Assembly (NCBI RefSeq): GCF_003627815.1
Contig: NZ_CP032698.1
Coordinates: 3,038,001-3,102,000, forward strand
Reading direction: 5' to 3'
DNA: 64,000 bases
Origin: Streptomyces hundungensis
GTDB lineage: Bacteria; Actinomycetota; Actinomycetes; Streptomycetales; Streptomycetaceae
Part shown: piece after piece, positions 9,901 through 18,900 of the stretch
Position numbering within the stretch: position 1 is the stretch's first letter
Layout: each line of letters opens with the position of its first letter
Made by a program: the position numbers and the translations under genes
The notes under the pieces: model-generated
The model's database searches: none
What the model was told of the DNA's origin: nothing
The model's input: the letters and a program-made list of their open reading frames with translations, nothing else

Positions 9901-10649
9901 TCGGCGAGCAGCACCGCGCGGTGGACGAGTTCGGCGTAGTCCAGGACGCCCTGGAGGTCGAGCACGTCGAGGTATTCGGCGAGGAAGGCGGAGGCCGCCT
10001 TCCAGTCCGGGCGGCCCGCGCGTTCGGCGAAGCGGGCCAGGGAGGCCGGGCCGAGGCCCAGTTCGCGGCTGCGGGCGAGCACCGCGCGGACCTCGTCGGC
10101 GAAGCCCCGGGTGGTCAGGCAGGCGCGCAGTTCGTCGGGCCAGCTCACATGGGCGAGCCCGGTCCGCTGGAGGTCGATCTGCCCGGCCAGGAGGTCGCGT
10201 ACGGCCACGTCCTGCTCGGGTCCGGACAGCAGCCGCAGCGGCTCACGGAACAGCTCGGCATCCTGGTGCGCGCGGACCAGGGCGTAGCAGTAGGAGTGGA
10301 ACGTGGTGGCCTGCGGGCTCTTGGCGCCCGCGCCGAGGCGCAGGGCCATGCGGTCGCGCAGTTCCACGGCGGCCTTGCGGCTGAAGGTGAGCACCAGGAC
10401 GCGCTCGGGGTCCGTGCCGGCCGCGACCCGCGCCGCGACCGCCTCGACCAGGGTGGTGGTCTTGCCGGTGCCGGGCCCCGCGAGCACGAGAAGCGGACCC
10501 GAGCGGTGGTCAACCACCCTGCGCTGGGGTGCGTCAAGGAGAGGGGGGTCCACCGGGACCGGCGGGGTTCGCACCAGCCGGTACGCGCCGGGGGACGCCC
10601 GGCGTACCTGCTGGTACGCCGTACGCCCGGTGGAGGAGGAGGAGCTCAC
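6975..10649 (-). CDS. adnA: AdnA-like UvrD/AddB-type helicase-nuclease subunit
   Basis: This 1224-residue SF1A helicase-nuclease has Walker A GPGTGKTT at residues 58-65, motif II FVDEYQDTD, motif III DPDQSIYTFRGAD, motif V TAHRSKGLEW, motif VI YVAATRARDR, and a C-terminal nuclease core YVVDFKTGK followed by QLAVYQ. A lone Cys (NTCSLQWF) together with the C-terminal HCTHCTFRSAC supplies four cysteines spaced like the Fe-S staple of AddB/AdnA/Cas4 nucleases. Residues about 491-591 are a tandem 28-residue acidic repeat absent from the domain core. The start is GTG at 10649. It probably resects double-strand breaks together with the adnB product. Confidence 0.87.
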   Translation of the reverse strand: MSSSSSTGRTAYQQVRRASPGAYRLVRTPPVPVDPPLLDAPQRRVVDHRSGPLLVLAGPGTGKTTTLVEAVAARVAAGTDPERVLVLTFSRKAAVELRDRMALRLGAGAKSPQATTFHSYCYALVRAHQDAELFREPLRLLSGPEQDVAVRDLLAGQIDLQRTGLAHVSWPDELRACLTTRGFADEVRAVLARSRELGLGPASLARFAERAGRPDWKAASAFLAEYLDVLDLQGVLDYAELVHRAVLLAEHVELPSYDAVFVDEYQDTDPAQVRLLRALAGGGRTLVAFGDPDQSIYTFRGADINGILDFPAAFPRTDKSPAPVEVLTTSRRSGTALLGATRLLTRRMPLPRLPVEQVRAHRELRPTRTGGRVEAYTYPTASTEQDNIADLLRRAHLEEGVPWREMAVLVRAGTRTIPALRRALTAAGIPVDTSGADTPLRDEPAVAPLLTALRVVAQAALKGAAVPPTPVSLVHPGRGPAADPARETADNDSEHDTDTEVPPARLDPESDPETSSARLDSEHDTDTEVPPARLDPESDPETSSARLDSEHDTDTEVPPARLDPESDPETSSARLDSEHDTDTEVPPARLDPQSDTETSPAWLDPETAHTLLASPLGGMDTADLRRLGRALRDEERAAGKRVPAPSDVLLARALAEPERLVAHDPSYARGAQRLATLLRKARELLAGGGTAAEALWELWNGTPWPQRLERAALRGGAGGRAADRDLDAVCALFDAAARAEERTGGRGALNFLEEVDAQDIAADTLTRRAARPDAVRLMTAHRSKGLEWSLVVVAGVQEGLWPDLRRRGSLLEADRIGRDGLAEPLPPGALLAEERRLFYVAATRARDRLVVTAVKAAADDGDQPSRFLTELGVEPRDTTGRPRRPLAVAALVAELRATTIDPEASETLREAAAERLGRLAALTDDEGRPLVPAAHPHRWWGLYEPTRSEVPLRDRDLPLALSGSALDQLANTCSLQWFLGREVKADAPATAAQGFGNVVHVLADEVASGRTPADLAVLMERLDSVWDALAFDAPWKSVQEKQNARAALERFLQWHTLDRGGRTPVATEHGFDVTLEAGEYEVRIRGSMDRVERDVEGRAYVVDFKTGKQAPTAAEVAAHPQLAVYQLAVREGALDEAFEGHRPEPGGAELVHLRQSAPKREGGDTHPKVQSQPPLEGAWVGDLLATAAGKVLDEHFTPTPGTHCTHCTFRSACTAQPEGRQVVE
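8877..9177. repeat. 84-bp in-frame minisatellite inside adnA
   Basis: Three complete 84-bp units begin at 8877, 8961 and 9045, and a partial fourth runs from 9129; a degenerate half unit precedes them near 8838. Because 84 is a multiple of three, each unit adds 28 residues (SEHDTDTEVPPARLDPES and so on) to the AdnA-like protein without breaking the frame. The copies look virtually identical in DNA, which suggests recent expansion. Confidence 0.93.
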
Positions 10650-10810
10650 GTGGTTCGCCGGTCCTGGTGGGTGTGCTGGTCGTGATGGTGGTGACGGGGC
10701 TCGCGCGGTCGGCGCGGACCCTCGACGGTACGCCGAACCGTGCCCGAACCGCAGCGGGTCATCCGTACGGTCCTGTGGCCGCCCCCGGCGGCGCCGGATG
10801 GCGGAAGCTG

Positions 10811-11248
10811 TCAGGTATGAGCCGCCCCGCCGCCGAGCCCGCCCGCCGCGCCGCCGGAGCCGTCGGCGATGTCTGCGCCCTCGGAGCCGTCCCAGCGCGC
10901 CCGCCGCATGTCGAGCCGGGGCAGATGGCCCTCGGCGGAGCGGCCGGCCTCGCGCAGCGGTGTGGCCTCGTCCCGGTAGCGCTCCAGGGCGCGCAGTTCA
11001 TGGCCCGCGAGCAGCACGCCGTCGGAGCGCACCACGCGCCACCAGGGCGCCGCCCCGCCGTACAGCGCCATGACCCGGCCGACCTGGCGGGGGCCGCCCT
11101 CGCCGAGCCATTCCGCCACGTCCCCGTAGGTCATCACCCGTCCGGGCGGGATCCGGTCGGCGACGTCGAGGACCCGTTCCGCGTACTCGGGAAGCTCGGG
11201 CGGCGCCTCGCCCGCCCGGTCCGCCCGGTCCCTCTGCTGCTGGCTCAT
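10811..11248 (-). CDS. Alkyltransferase-like protein (ATL, MGMT DNA-binding fold)
   Basis: This roughly 145-residue protein carries the winged-helix part of O6-alkylguanine-DNA alkyltransferase: PPGRVMTYGDVAEWL, then RQVGRVMALYGG, then the active-site loop. The loop reads PWWRVVRSDG where true alkyltransferases have PCHRV, so the acceptor cysteine is a tryptophan. ATL proteins of this kind bind alkylated guanine and hand it to nucleotide-excision repair. The C-terminal tail is Gly-rich. Candidate starts are the ATGs at 11248 (MSQQQ, preceded by GGAG), 11257 and 11272; I use 11248. It lies upstream of adnA on the same strand. Confidence 0.85.
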   Translation of the reverse strand: MSQQQRDRADRAGEAPPELPEYAERVLDVADRIPPGRVMTYGDVAEWLGEGGPRQVGRVMALYGGAAPWWRVVRSDGVLLAGHELRALERYRDEATPLREAGRSAEGHLPRLDMRRARWDGSEGADIADGSGGAAGGLGGGAAHT

Positions 11249-11469
11249 CCGCTCCATCCTGCCGCACGCCACCGACAGTCGCCCCGGGTCGGGTCATTTC
11301 CGGACGCAGCGCGGTCGCGGAGCGACAAAGGGGCGCAACTCACACAGCGCACGCCCTGGCAATGCACCCTGCTGCCCCCCTGGGATCTCTGGACATGCCA
11401 CCATCATGCGGGCGGTGAGCGGTGATACGAGACAGAGACAAGTCGGACCAGTCAGCGAAGGAGCGGGGC

Positions 11470-14328
11470 GTGCAGCCACCCGAGGCGGCGGCGGACAGCA
11501 CCCCTGGAACGGGGCGGCAGGCCGACCCGTCCAAGGCCCCCGAGCCGACGGGCGAGGGCGGGACACCCGGAGCGGAACCCGGCCGCACGACCGGATCCGA
11601 AGCCTCCGCGCACCACGACCGCCCCGCCGGCGCCGACGGATCCCGAGCCCCCGAAGGAACCGGCCCCACGGAGTGCGGACCGCGCGGCGACGCCCTGTGC
11701 GACGACACCCCGGGGTCCATCGAACGCGTCTCCGTGGACGAACCGCTGCTGCCCGCCCGCGTGCACCGCCCCTCGGACCTGCTCCGGCTGCTCACCGGCG
11801 TGCTCGCCATCGCCGTCGTCCTGGCCGTCGCCGCGTTCGCCCACGGCACCACGTCCGGCCTGGAAGACGACATCACCAAGGGCACCACCGGCACCCCGGA
11901 CGTCCTGATCCGGCTCGCCGGGCTCACCTCCAGCATCGCCGTCCTCGTGCTGCCCGTCGCCTTCGCCATCGAGCGGCTGATCAAACGGGACGGGCTGCGG
12001 ATCGCCGACGGCGTGCTCGCCGCGGTGCTCGCGCACGGCGTCGCCCTCGCCACCGACCTGTGGGTCGCCAAGTCCGCGCCCGGCTCGATCACCGAGGCGC
12101 TGACCCGGCCGTCCTCCTCGGGGGGCCTCACCGACCCCGTGCACGGCTATCTCGCCCCCGTCATCGCCTATATGACGGCCGTCGGAATGGCCCGCAGACC
12201 CCGCTGGCGGGTCGCGCTGTGGGCCGTTCTGCTGCTCAACTCCTTCGCGGTGCTGGTCGGCAGGCAGACCACCCCGTTCTCGATCGTCGTGACGATCCTG
12301 ATCGGCTGGACCGTCGCGTACGGCACGCTCTACGCCGTCGGCTCGCCCAATGTGCGGCCCACCGGGCAGACCCTGCTCGCGGGCCTGCGCCACGTCGGCT
12401 TCAACCCGGTGACCGCGCTGCGCGCCGAGGACGTACCGGACTCGATGGAGCAGGGCGAGCGGGGCCGGCGCTATCTGGTCACCCTGGAGGACGGGCCGCC
12501 CCTGGACGTCACGGTGGTCGACCGCGAGCAGCAGGCGCAGGGCTTCTTCTACCGGGTGTGGCGGCGTCTGACGCTGCGCTCCATCACCACCCGCCGCTCG
12601 ATTCAGTCGCTGCGACAGGCACTGGAGCAGGAGGCGCTCCTCGCGTACGCGGCGATCGCGGCCGGGGCGAACGCGCCCAAGCTGATCGCCACCTCCGAAC
12701 TCGGCCCCGACGCGGTGATGCTGGTCTACGAGCACACCGGCGGCCGCTCCCTGGACTCGCTGGACGACGAGGAGATCACCGACGCGCTGATGCGCGAGAC
12801 CTGGCGACAGGTGGAGGCCCTCCAGTCGCGCCGGATCGCGCATCGCAGGCTGGCCGGCGACGCGATCCTGGTGGATCGTTCCGGCAGGGTGATCGTGACC
12901 GATCTGCGCGGTGGCGAGATCGCGGCCGGCGACATCGTGCTCCGCATGGACGTGGCCCAACTGCTCACCACCCTCGGCCTGCGCGTCGGCGCCGAGCGTG
13001 CGGTGGCCTCCGCGCTCGACGTGCTCGGCCCGGACGCGGTCGCCGACAGCCTTCCGCTGCTCCAGCCCATCGCGCTGAGCCGCTCCACCCGCGCGACGCT
13101 GCGCAAGCTCGGGCGCGAGCAGGCGCAGCGCGAGCGCGAGGCGGTCCTGGAGGCCTCCGACGCGACGCGGGAGGCGAAGGCGGCGGAGGCCGCCGCGGCG
13201 AAGGAGGCGGCGGCGCATCCCGAAGCCGTGGCCGCGCCGGACGGCCGCAAGGCGGTCAAGGCCGAGAAGAAGGCCGAGAAGCTGGCCATCGACGAGGCCC
13301 TGGACGAGGCGCACGAGGACGATCTGCTCACCCAGATCCGTCACCAGGTGCTCCTGATCCGGCCGCAGGCCCCGGTGGAGCCGGTACGCCTCGAACGCAT
13401 CAAGGTCAAGACGCTGATCAGCTTTGTCGCGGGGGCCTTCGCCGCGTACTTCCTGCTGGTGCAGCTCACCAACATCAAGTTCGGCGATCTGGTCGCCAAC
13501 GCGCAGTGGGGCTGGGTCGCGACGGCCGTGCTGTTCTCCGCGCTGTCCTACCCGGCGGCCGCGGCCAGCCTGCTCGGCTTCGTGCCCGAGCGGGTGCCGT
13601 TCTGGCGGGCGGTGGTCGCGCAGGTCGCGGGCTCCTTCGTGAAGCTGGTGGCGCCGGCGGCGGTCGGTGGCGTCGCCCTCAACACCCGTTTCCTCCAGCG
13701 CGCGGGGGTACGGCCGGGGCTCGCGGTGGCGAGCGTGGGCGCCTCCCAGCTCTTCGGGCTCGCCTCGCACATCTCGCTGCTGCTGATCTTCGGCTATGTG
13801 ACCGGCACCGAGCAGACCTCGGAACTGTCGCCGTCCCGCACGGTGATCGCGGGGCTGCTCACGGCGGCCGTGCTGATCCTGGTCGTCACCGCGGTCCCCT
13901 TCCTGCGGAAGTTCGTGGTCAGCCGGGTGCGGTCGCTGTTCGCGGGTGTGGTGCCGCGCATGCTGGACGTGCTCCAGCGGCCGCAGAAGCTGATCACCGG
14001 GATCGGGGGGATGCTGCTCCTGACGGGTGTGTTCGTGATGTGCCTCGACGCGTCGATCCGGGCGTTCGGTACGGGCAGTGACCACACGCTGAGCTACGCG
14101 AGCGTGGCGGTGGTCTTCCTGACCGCCAACGCGCTCGGCTCCGCGGCGCCGACGCCGGGGGGTGTGGGGGCGGTTGAGCTGGCGCTGTCCACGGCGTTGA
14201 CGATCGCCGGCATGACGGCGGAGACGGCGACCTCGGCGGTTCTCCTGTACCGCCTGCTGACGTTCTGGCTCCCCGTACTGCCGGGCTGGCTGTGCTTCAA
14301 CTACCTAACCCGCAAGGGCCAGTTGTAG
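11470..14328 (+). CDS. Membrane protein: pseudokinase-like domain fused to LPG-synthase/AglD-type flippase domain
   Basis: In this roughly 952-residue protein a disordered Pro/Gly/acidic N-terminus is followed by about five transmembrane helices. A cytosolic kinase-like domain comes next (an A-A-I-A-A helix, then HRRLAGDAIL at about 458-467 and TDLRGGE at about 477-483), then an Ala/Lys-rich coiled segment. A C-terminal membrane domain of roughly eight helices of the LPG_synthase_TM/UPF0104 type ends the protein. The canonical kinase HxD and Asn are replaced (HRRLAGD), so catalysis is doubtful. I prefer GTG 11470, which has AAGGAG six bases upstream; an in-frame GTG at 11422 is possible but has a poorer site. 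The substrate is unknown; the fold suggests lipid or glycolipid handling. Confidence 0.75.
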   Translation: MQPPEAAADSTPGTGRQADPSKAPEPTGEGGTPGAEPGRTTGSEASAHHDRPAGADGSRAPEGTGPTECGPRGDALCDDTPGSIERVSVDEPLLPARVHRPSDLLRLLTGVLAIAVVLAVAAFAHGTTSGLEDDITKGTTGTPDVLIRLAGLTSSIAVLVLPVAFAIERLIKRDGLRIADGVLAAVLAHGVALATDLWVAKSAPGSITEALTRPSSSGGLTDPVHGYLAPVIAYMTAVGMARRPRWRVALWAVLLLNSFAVLVGRQTTPFSIVVTILIGWTVAYGTLYAVGSPNVRPTGQTLLAGLRHVGFNPVTALRAEDVPDSMEQGERGRRYLVTLEDGPPLDVTVVDREQQAQGFFYRVWRRLTLRSITTRRSIQSLRQALEQEALLAYAAIAAGANAPKLIATSELGPDAVMLVYEHTGGRSLDSLDDEEITDALMRETWRQVEALQSRRIAHRRLAGDAILVDRSGRVIVTDLRGGEIAAGDIVLRMDVAQLLTTLGLRVGAERAVASALDVLGPDAVADSLPLLQPIALSRSTRATLRKLGREQAQREREAVLEASDATREAKAAEAAAAKEAAAHPEAVAAPDGRKAVKAEKKAEKLAIDEALDEAHEDDLLTQIRHQVLLIRPQAPVEPVRLERIKVKTLISFVAGAFAAYFLLVQLTNIKFGDLVANAQWGWVATAVLFSALSYPAAAASLLGFVPERVPFWRAVVAQVAGSFVKLVAPAAVGGVALNTRFLQRAGVRPGLAVASVGASQLFGLASHISLLLIFGYVTGTEQTSELSPSRTVIAGLLTAAVLILVVTAVPFLRKFVVSRVRSLFAGVVPRMLDVLQRPQKLITGIGGMLLLTGVFVMCLDASIRAFGTGSDHTLSYASVAVVFLTANALGSAAPTPGGVGAVELALSTALTIAGMTAETATSAVLLYRLLTFWLPVLPGWLCFNYLTRKGQL

Positions 14329-14344
14329 CCCCGGCCCCCAACCC

Positions 14345-14835
14345 CCTTCCACCTGCGGACCGTGCCCGCGTCTCGCGCAGTTCCCCGCGCCCCCAAACCC
14401 CCTTGGATCTGCGGACCGTGCCCGCTTCCCGCGCCCCCAAACCCCCTTGGATCTGCGGACCGTGCCCGCTTCCCGCGCAGTTCCCCGCGCCCCTAAACCC
14501 GCTTTGGTCCGCGGACCGTGCCCGCTTCCCGCGCAGTTCCCCGCGCCCCTAAACCCGCTTTGGTCCGCGGACCGTGCCCGCTTCCCGCGCAGTTCCCCGC
14601 GCCCCTGGCGGGGCGTACCTCGGCCACGCTGAGCAGTGACGCAACTCCCTGAAGCACACGGCAAACCCGCCACCCCAGCGCCCTGAAGGGGCGCGGGGAA
14701 CTGCGCGACCAGCCCCGCACGGCCCGCGGACGAGAACGGGGTTCAGGGGCGCGGGGAACTGCGCGAGCGGCCACGCACGGCCTGCACCCGAAGGCGGGTT
14801 TAGGGGCGCGGGGAACTGCGCGACCAGCCACGCAC
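14345..14835. repeat. Dispersed repeat cluster, convergent gap A
   Basis: The 545-bp gap between the flippase-like gene (+) and the ywiC-like gene (-) contains no gene. Four forward copies of GCGCAGTTCCCCGCGCCCCT (near 14375, 14477, 14535, 14588), with a truncated unit near 14425, follow the plus gene. Three reverse copies (near 14690, 14746, 14802) follow the minus gene. Each copy is preceded by a CTGCGGACCGTGCxxGxC-like arm that could pair as a hairpin. Confidence 0.9.
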
Positions 14836-14873
14836 GGCCTGCGGGCGAAAACAAAGTTACAGGGGGCGCGGGG

Positions 14874-15671
14874 TCACAGCACAGCAACCAGCACCCCCAA
14901 CAAGCCCACCCCGCAAGCCACCTCCCCCACCCCCACAACCCCCACCCTCACCCCCCGCCCCGGCAGCACCACCGCCCGCGCGAGGAAGAGCGCGAAGGGG
15001 ACGGCCAGCCAGGGGGACAGGGCGGCCGCCAGGGGCAGCGCCGCGCAGTGGTAGGCGACCGAACCCCGGTAGTACGCACGCGAACCCCGCTCCCGAATCA
15101 TCGTCTTCACATACGGAACCGTCCCCGCGAAATACAGCAGACAGGCCACCGCAGGCGCGACACCCGCACCCCACGACCCGCCCACCCCCACCCCCACCCG
15201 CAACGTCACCAGCGCCATCGCACAGGCCGGGACCACCGCCGCCAGGCCGTTCGCCAGCGCCCGCTCCCGATTGGCGTACGCGTAAAGGAAGTTGACCGCG
15301 ATGAACGGCACCGCGCACGCCGCCGCCCACAGCAGCCAGGGGCGCCCGACGGCGAGCGGGAGCCCGAAGGCCGCCGCGCCGGCGCCGCAGCACACCGCGG
15401 GCCGGACATGGCGGCGCGGCGCCCTCGGGTTGCGGCCGATCCGGGTCAGCCGCAGCCACTGCTGGGCGTGGTACACGGCGAGGTAGCCGAGCAGCCAGGC
15501 CGCCAGGAGCGGAACGTGCGCCCAGCGCGGCCGGCCGAGGAGGGTTCCGGCGAGGAAGGGAACGGCCAGCATCGCCCACGCCCCGTGCTGGTTCGGCACC
15601 CAGCGGCTCACCCGGCGACTCCGGCGCCGGCCCGCACTCCGGCGCCGCCCCACACTCCGGCTCCCGCTCAC
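14874..15671 (-). CDS. YwiC-like family membrane protein
   Basis: This 265-residue protein begins with a strongly basic Arg/Ser stretch, then RWVPNQHGAWAMLAVPFLAG, the conserved NQHGAWAM opening of the YwiC-like family. About eight hydrophobic helices follow, with a loop around YYRGSVAYHCAALP. Function is unknown; in several Gram-positives the family lies beside nitrate-reductase genes, and here it diverges from narG across 258 bp. The ATG at 15671 may be too far upstream, because homology starts near residue 24. Confidence 0.82.
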   Translation of the reverse strand: MSGSRSVGRRRSAGRRRSRRVSRWVPNQHGAWAMLAVPFLAGTLLGRPRWAHVPLLAAWLLGYLAVYHAQQWLRLTRIGRNPRAPRRHVRPAVCCGAGAAAFGLPLAVGRPWLLWAAACAVPFIAVNFLYAYANRERALANGLAAVVPACAMALVTLRVGVGVGGSWGAGVAPAVACLLYFAGTVPYVKTMIRERGSRAYYRGSVAYHCAALPLAAALSPWLAVPFALFLARAVVLPGRGVRVGVVGVGEVACGVGLLGVLVAVL

Positions 15672-15929
15672 ACCCGCCCCATTTCCTCATTCCGCGAAGA
15701 ATGACCGAAAGTACGAGACGCCCCGTAAACCCGGCGCCCTTTTCATTTTCGCAGCCCCGCCCGGGGGCAGTTGCGGGATTAGGTCACCGCCCGACGGGAC
15801 CAAAGCCCCGGGGTTTCAAGAGACGGCGGGCGTAGGGTCGTTGAAGGCCGTCCGGAGGCGTCCGCATTTCCCGACAGTCCGTCCGGAAAGGCCCGCTCAC
15901 ATTCTTTTTCCGGGCCCGAGGAGTTTCCC
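15672..15929. promoter_or_regulatory. Divergent ywiC-like/narG promoter region with DosR/OsdR-like box
   Basis: The 258-bp shared promoter region contains GGGACCAAAGCCCC at 15796-15809, which agrees at 12 of 14 positions with the DosR/DevR dormancy palindrome GGGACTWWAGTCCC. It lies about 120 bp upstream of narG. A good ribosome site (GAGGAG, about 15917-15922) precedes the narG GTG. Regulation by an OsdR-type hypoxia regulator is my inference from the motif and the operon content. Confidence 0.55.
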
Positions 15930-18900
15930 GTGCACAAGAGGACGAGGCCGCAACCGAAGGCACCGCGCGAAAGCGGCACCCGCACCGCCGACGCCCTGGT
16001 GCGGGCGGGCAGCTTCTTCACCCGCGCCGAGGTCTCCGACGATCTGCGCACCGTGCACCGTACGGGCGGCCGGGGCGCGGAGGCGTTCTACCGGGACCGC
16101 TGGAGCCACGACAAGGTCGTGTACTCGACGCACGGCGTGAACTGCACCGGCTCGTGCCGGTGGAAGGTGTACGTCAAGGACGGGATCATCACCTGGGAGA
16201 CCCAGGCGACCGACTACCCCTCCGTCGGCCCCGACCGCCCCGAGTACGAGCCGCGCGGCTGCCCGCGCGGCGCCTCCTTCTCCTGGTACAGCTACTCGCC
16301 GACCCGGGTCCGGTACCCGCACGTACGCGGCGAGCTCCTGACGATGTACCGCGAGGCCAAGGCGCGCCTGAACGATCCGGTGCTGGCCTGGGCCGACATC
16401 CAGGGCGACCCGGAGCGGCGCCGGGCGTACCAGAAGGCGCGCGGCAAGGGCGGTCTGGTGCGGGCGAGTTGGGAGGAGGCCGTCGAGATCGTCGCGGCCG
16501 CCCATGTGCACACCATCAAGGAGCACGGCCCGGACCGGGTCGCGGGCTTCTCGCCCATTCCCGCGATGTCGATGGCCTCGCACGCGGCCGGCGCCCGCTT
16601 CCACTCCCTCATCGGCGCGCCGATGCTGTCCTTCTACGACTGGTACGCGGATCTGCCCGTGGCATCCCCGCAGGTCTTCGGGGACCAGACCGATGTGCCG
16701 GAGTCGGGCGACTGGTGGGACGCGGCCTATTTGATGATGTGGGGCTCCAACGTCCCGGTGACGCGTACGCCCGACGCGCACTGGATGACCGAGGCCCGTT
16801 ATCGCGGCCAGAAGGTGGTCACCGTTTCCCCGGATTTCGCGGACAACACCAAGTTCGCGGACGAGTGGATGCATCCGCATCCGGGAACGGACGGCGCGCT
16901 CGCCCTCGCCATGGGCCATGTCATCCTCAAGGAATTCTTCGTGGAGCGGCAGACGCCGTTCTTCACGGATTACGTCCGCACCTATACGGATCTGCCGTTC
17001 CTGGTCTCCCTGAAGGAAACCGACGAGGGGCTCGTCCCGCACAAGTTCGTCACGGCGGCCGATCTCGGCGAGGACACCGAGAACGCGCGGTGGAAGACCG
17101 TCCTCATCGACGACGTCACCGGTGAACCGACCGTCCCGAACGGCACGTTGGGCCACCGCTGGGGCAGTACGCCCGAGTGGAACCTGGACCTCGGGGAGGT
17201 CGTGCCGCGCCTCACCCTGCTCGGCTCGGGCGAGAGCGCCGAGGTCGTGCTGCCGCGCTTCGAGGGAACCTCCGAGGACGCCCCGGGCGTCATGCGCCGT
17301 GGCGTCCCCGTGCGCCGGATCGGCGGCCGGCCCGTCACCACCGTGTACGACCTGATGCTGGCCCAGTACGGCGTGGGCCGCGCGGGGCTGCCGGGCGACT
17401 GGCCCACGTCGTACGAGGACGCGGCGAGCCCGGGAACACCCGGCTGGCAGGAGAGCATCACCTCCGTACCGGCCGCCCAAGTCGCCCGCGTGGCACGGGA
17501 GTTCGCCGAGACGGCGGAGAAGTCCGGGGGGCGCTGCATGATCCTCATGGGCGCCGGCACCAACCACTGGTTCCACTCCGAGACGATCTACCGGGCCTTC
17601 CTCGCGCTGCTCACCCTGACCGGCTGCCAGGGCCGCAACGGCGGCGGCTGGGGGCACTACGTCGGGCAGGAGAAGTGCCGCCCGGTCACCGGCTGGGCCA
17701 CCCTGGCGAGCGCCTCCGACTGGACCCGGCCGCCCCGGCACATGATCGGCGCGGGCTGGTTCTATCTCCACACCGACCAGTGGCGTTATGACACGCTGCC
17801 CACCGAGGCGCTGGCCTCCCCGCTCGGCGACGGCCGCTTCGAGGGCATGACGGGCGCCGACTGCCTGGCCGCCTCGGCCCGTATGGGCTGGATGCCGTCC
17901 TATCCGACCTTCGACCGCAATCCGCTGGAGCTCGGCGAGGCCGAGGATCCCGTCCGGTACGTGGTGGACGAGCTGAAGGCGGGGCGGCTCGGCTTCGCGG
18001 GCGAGGACCCGGACGCACCCCGCAACTGGCCGCGCGTCCTGAACGTCTGGCGCGCCAATCTGCTCGGCTCGTCCTCCAAGGGCAACGAGTACTTCCTCAA
18101 GCATCTGCTCGGCACCCACTCCAACCTGCCCGACGACGGGCCCCGGTGCGCCCCGCGCGATGTGGCCTGGCGCCCCGAGGACGTCGAGGGCAAGCTCGAT
18201 CTGCTGCTCTCGATGGACTTCCGGATGACGTCGACGACGCTGCTCAGCGATGTCGTGCTGCCCGCCGCCACCTGGTACGAGAAGCACGATCTGTCCTCCA
18301 CCGACATGCATCCGTTCCTGCACGCCTTCACCCCGGCCGTGGACCCGCCGTGGCAGGCCCGCTCCGACTACGACGCCTTCCGGGCGCTGGCCGAACGCTT
18401 CGGCGAGCTGGCCGGCGAACACCTCGGGGTGCGCAGGGACGTGGTCGCCACCGCGCTCCAGCACGACACCCCGGGCGGCGAGATGGCCCAGCCCGGCGGG
18501 ATCGCGCTCGACTGGTCCAAGGGCGAGTGCGAGCCGGTGCCGGGCCGGACGATGTACAACCTGACGGTCGTCGAGCGGGACTACGGCGCGGTCGGCGAGA
18601 AGTTCGCGGCGCTCGGGCCCCTGGTGGACGAGTTGGGCGTCACCACCAAGGCGGTCACCTACGACGTGGCCGAGGAGGTCGCGTATCTGGGTGAGAAGAA
18701 CGGTCGCGTGCGCGCGGGAGTCGCCGCGGGGCGGCCGCGTCTGGACACCGCCCAGCACGCCTGCGAGGCGATCCTCTCGCTCTCCGGCACCTCCAACGGG
18801 CGGCTGGCGACGCAGGGTTTCGAGACCCTGGAGCGGCGGACCGGGCAGCCCATGGCGCACCTCGCCGCCGAGGCGGAGGGCAAGCGGATCACCTTCGCGG

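Noticed and set aside
2641..10685. Plus-strand open frames of about 1300 and 1355 codons antisense to adnB and adnA
   Set aside because: They are shadow frames of high-GC genes, with Gly/Arg/Gln-rich composition and no domains.
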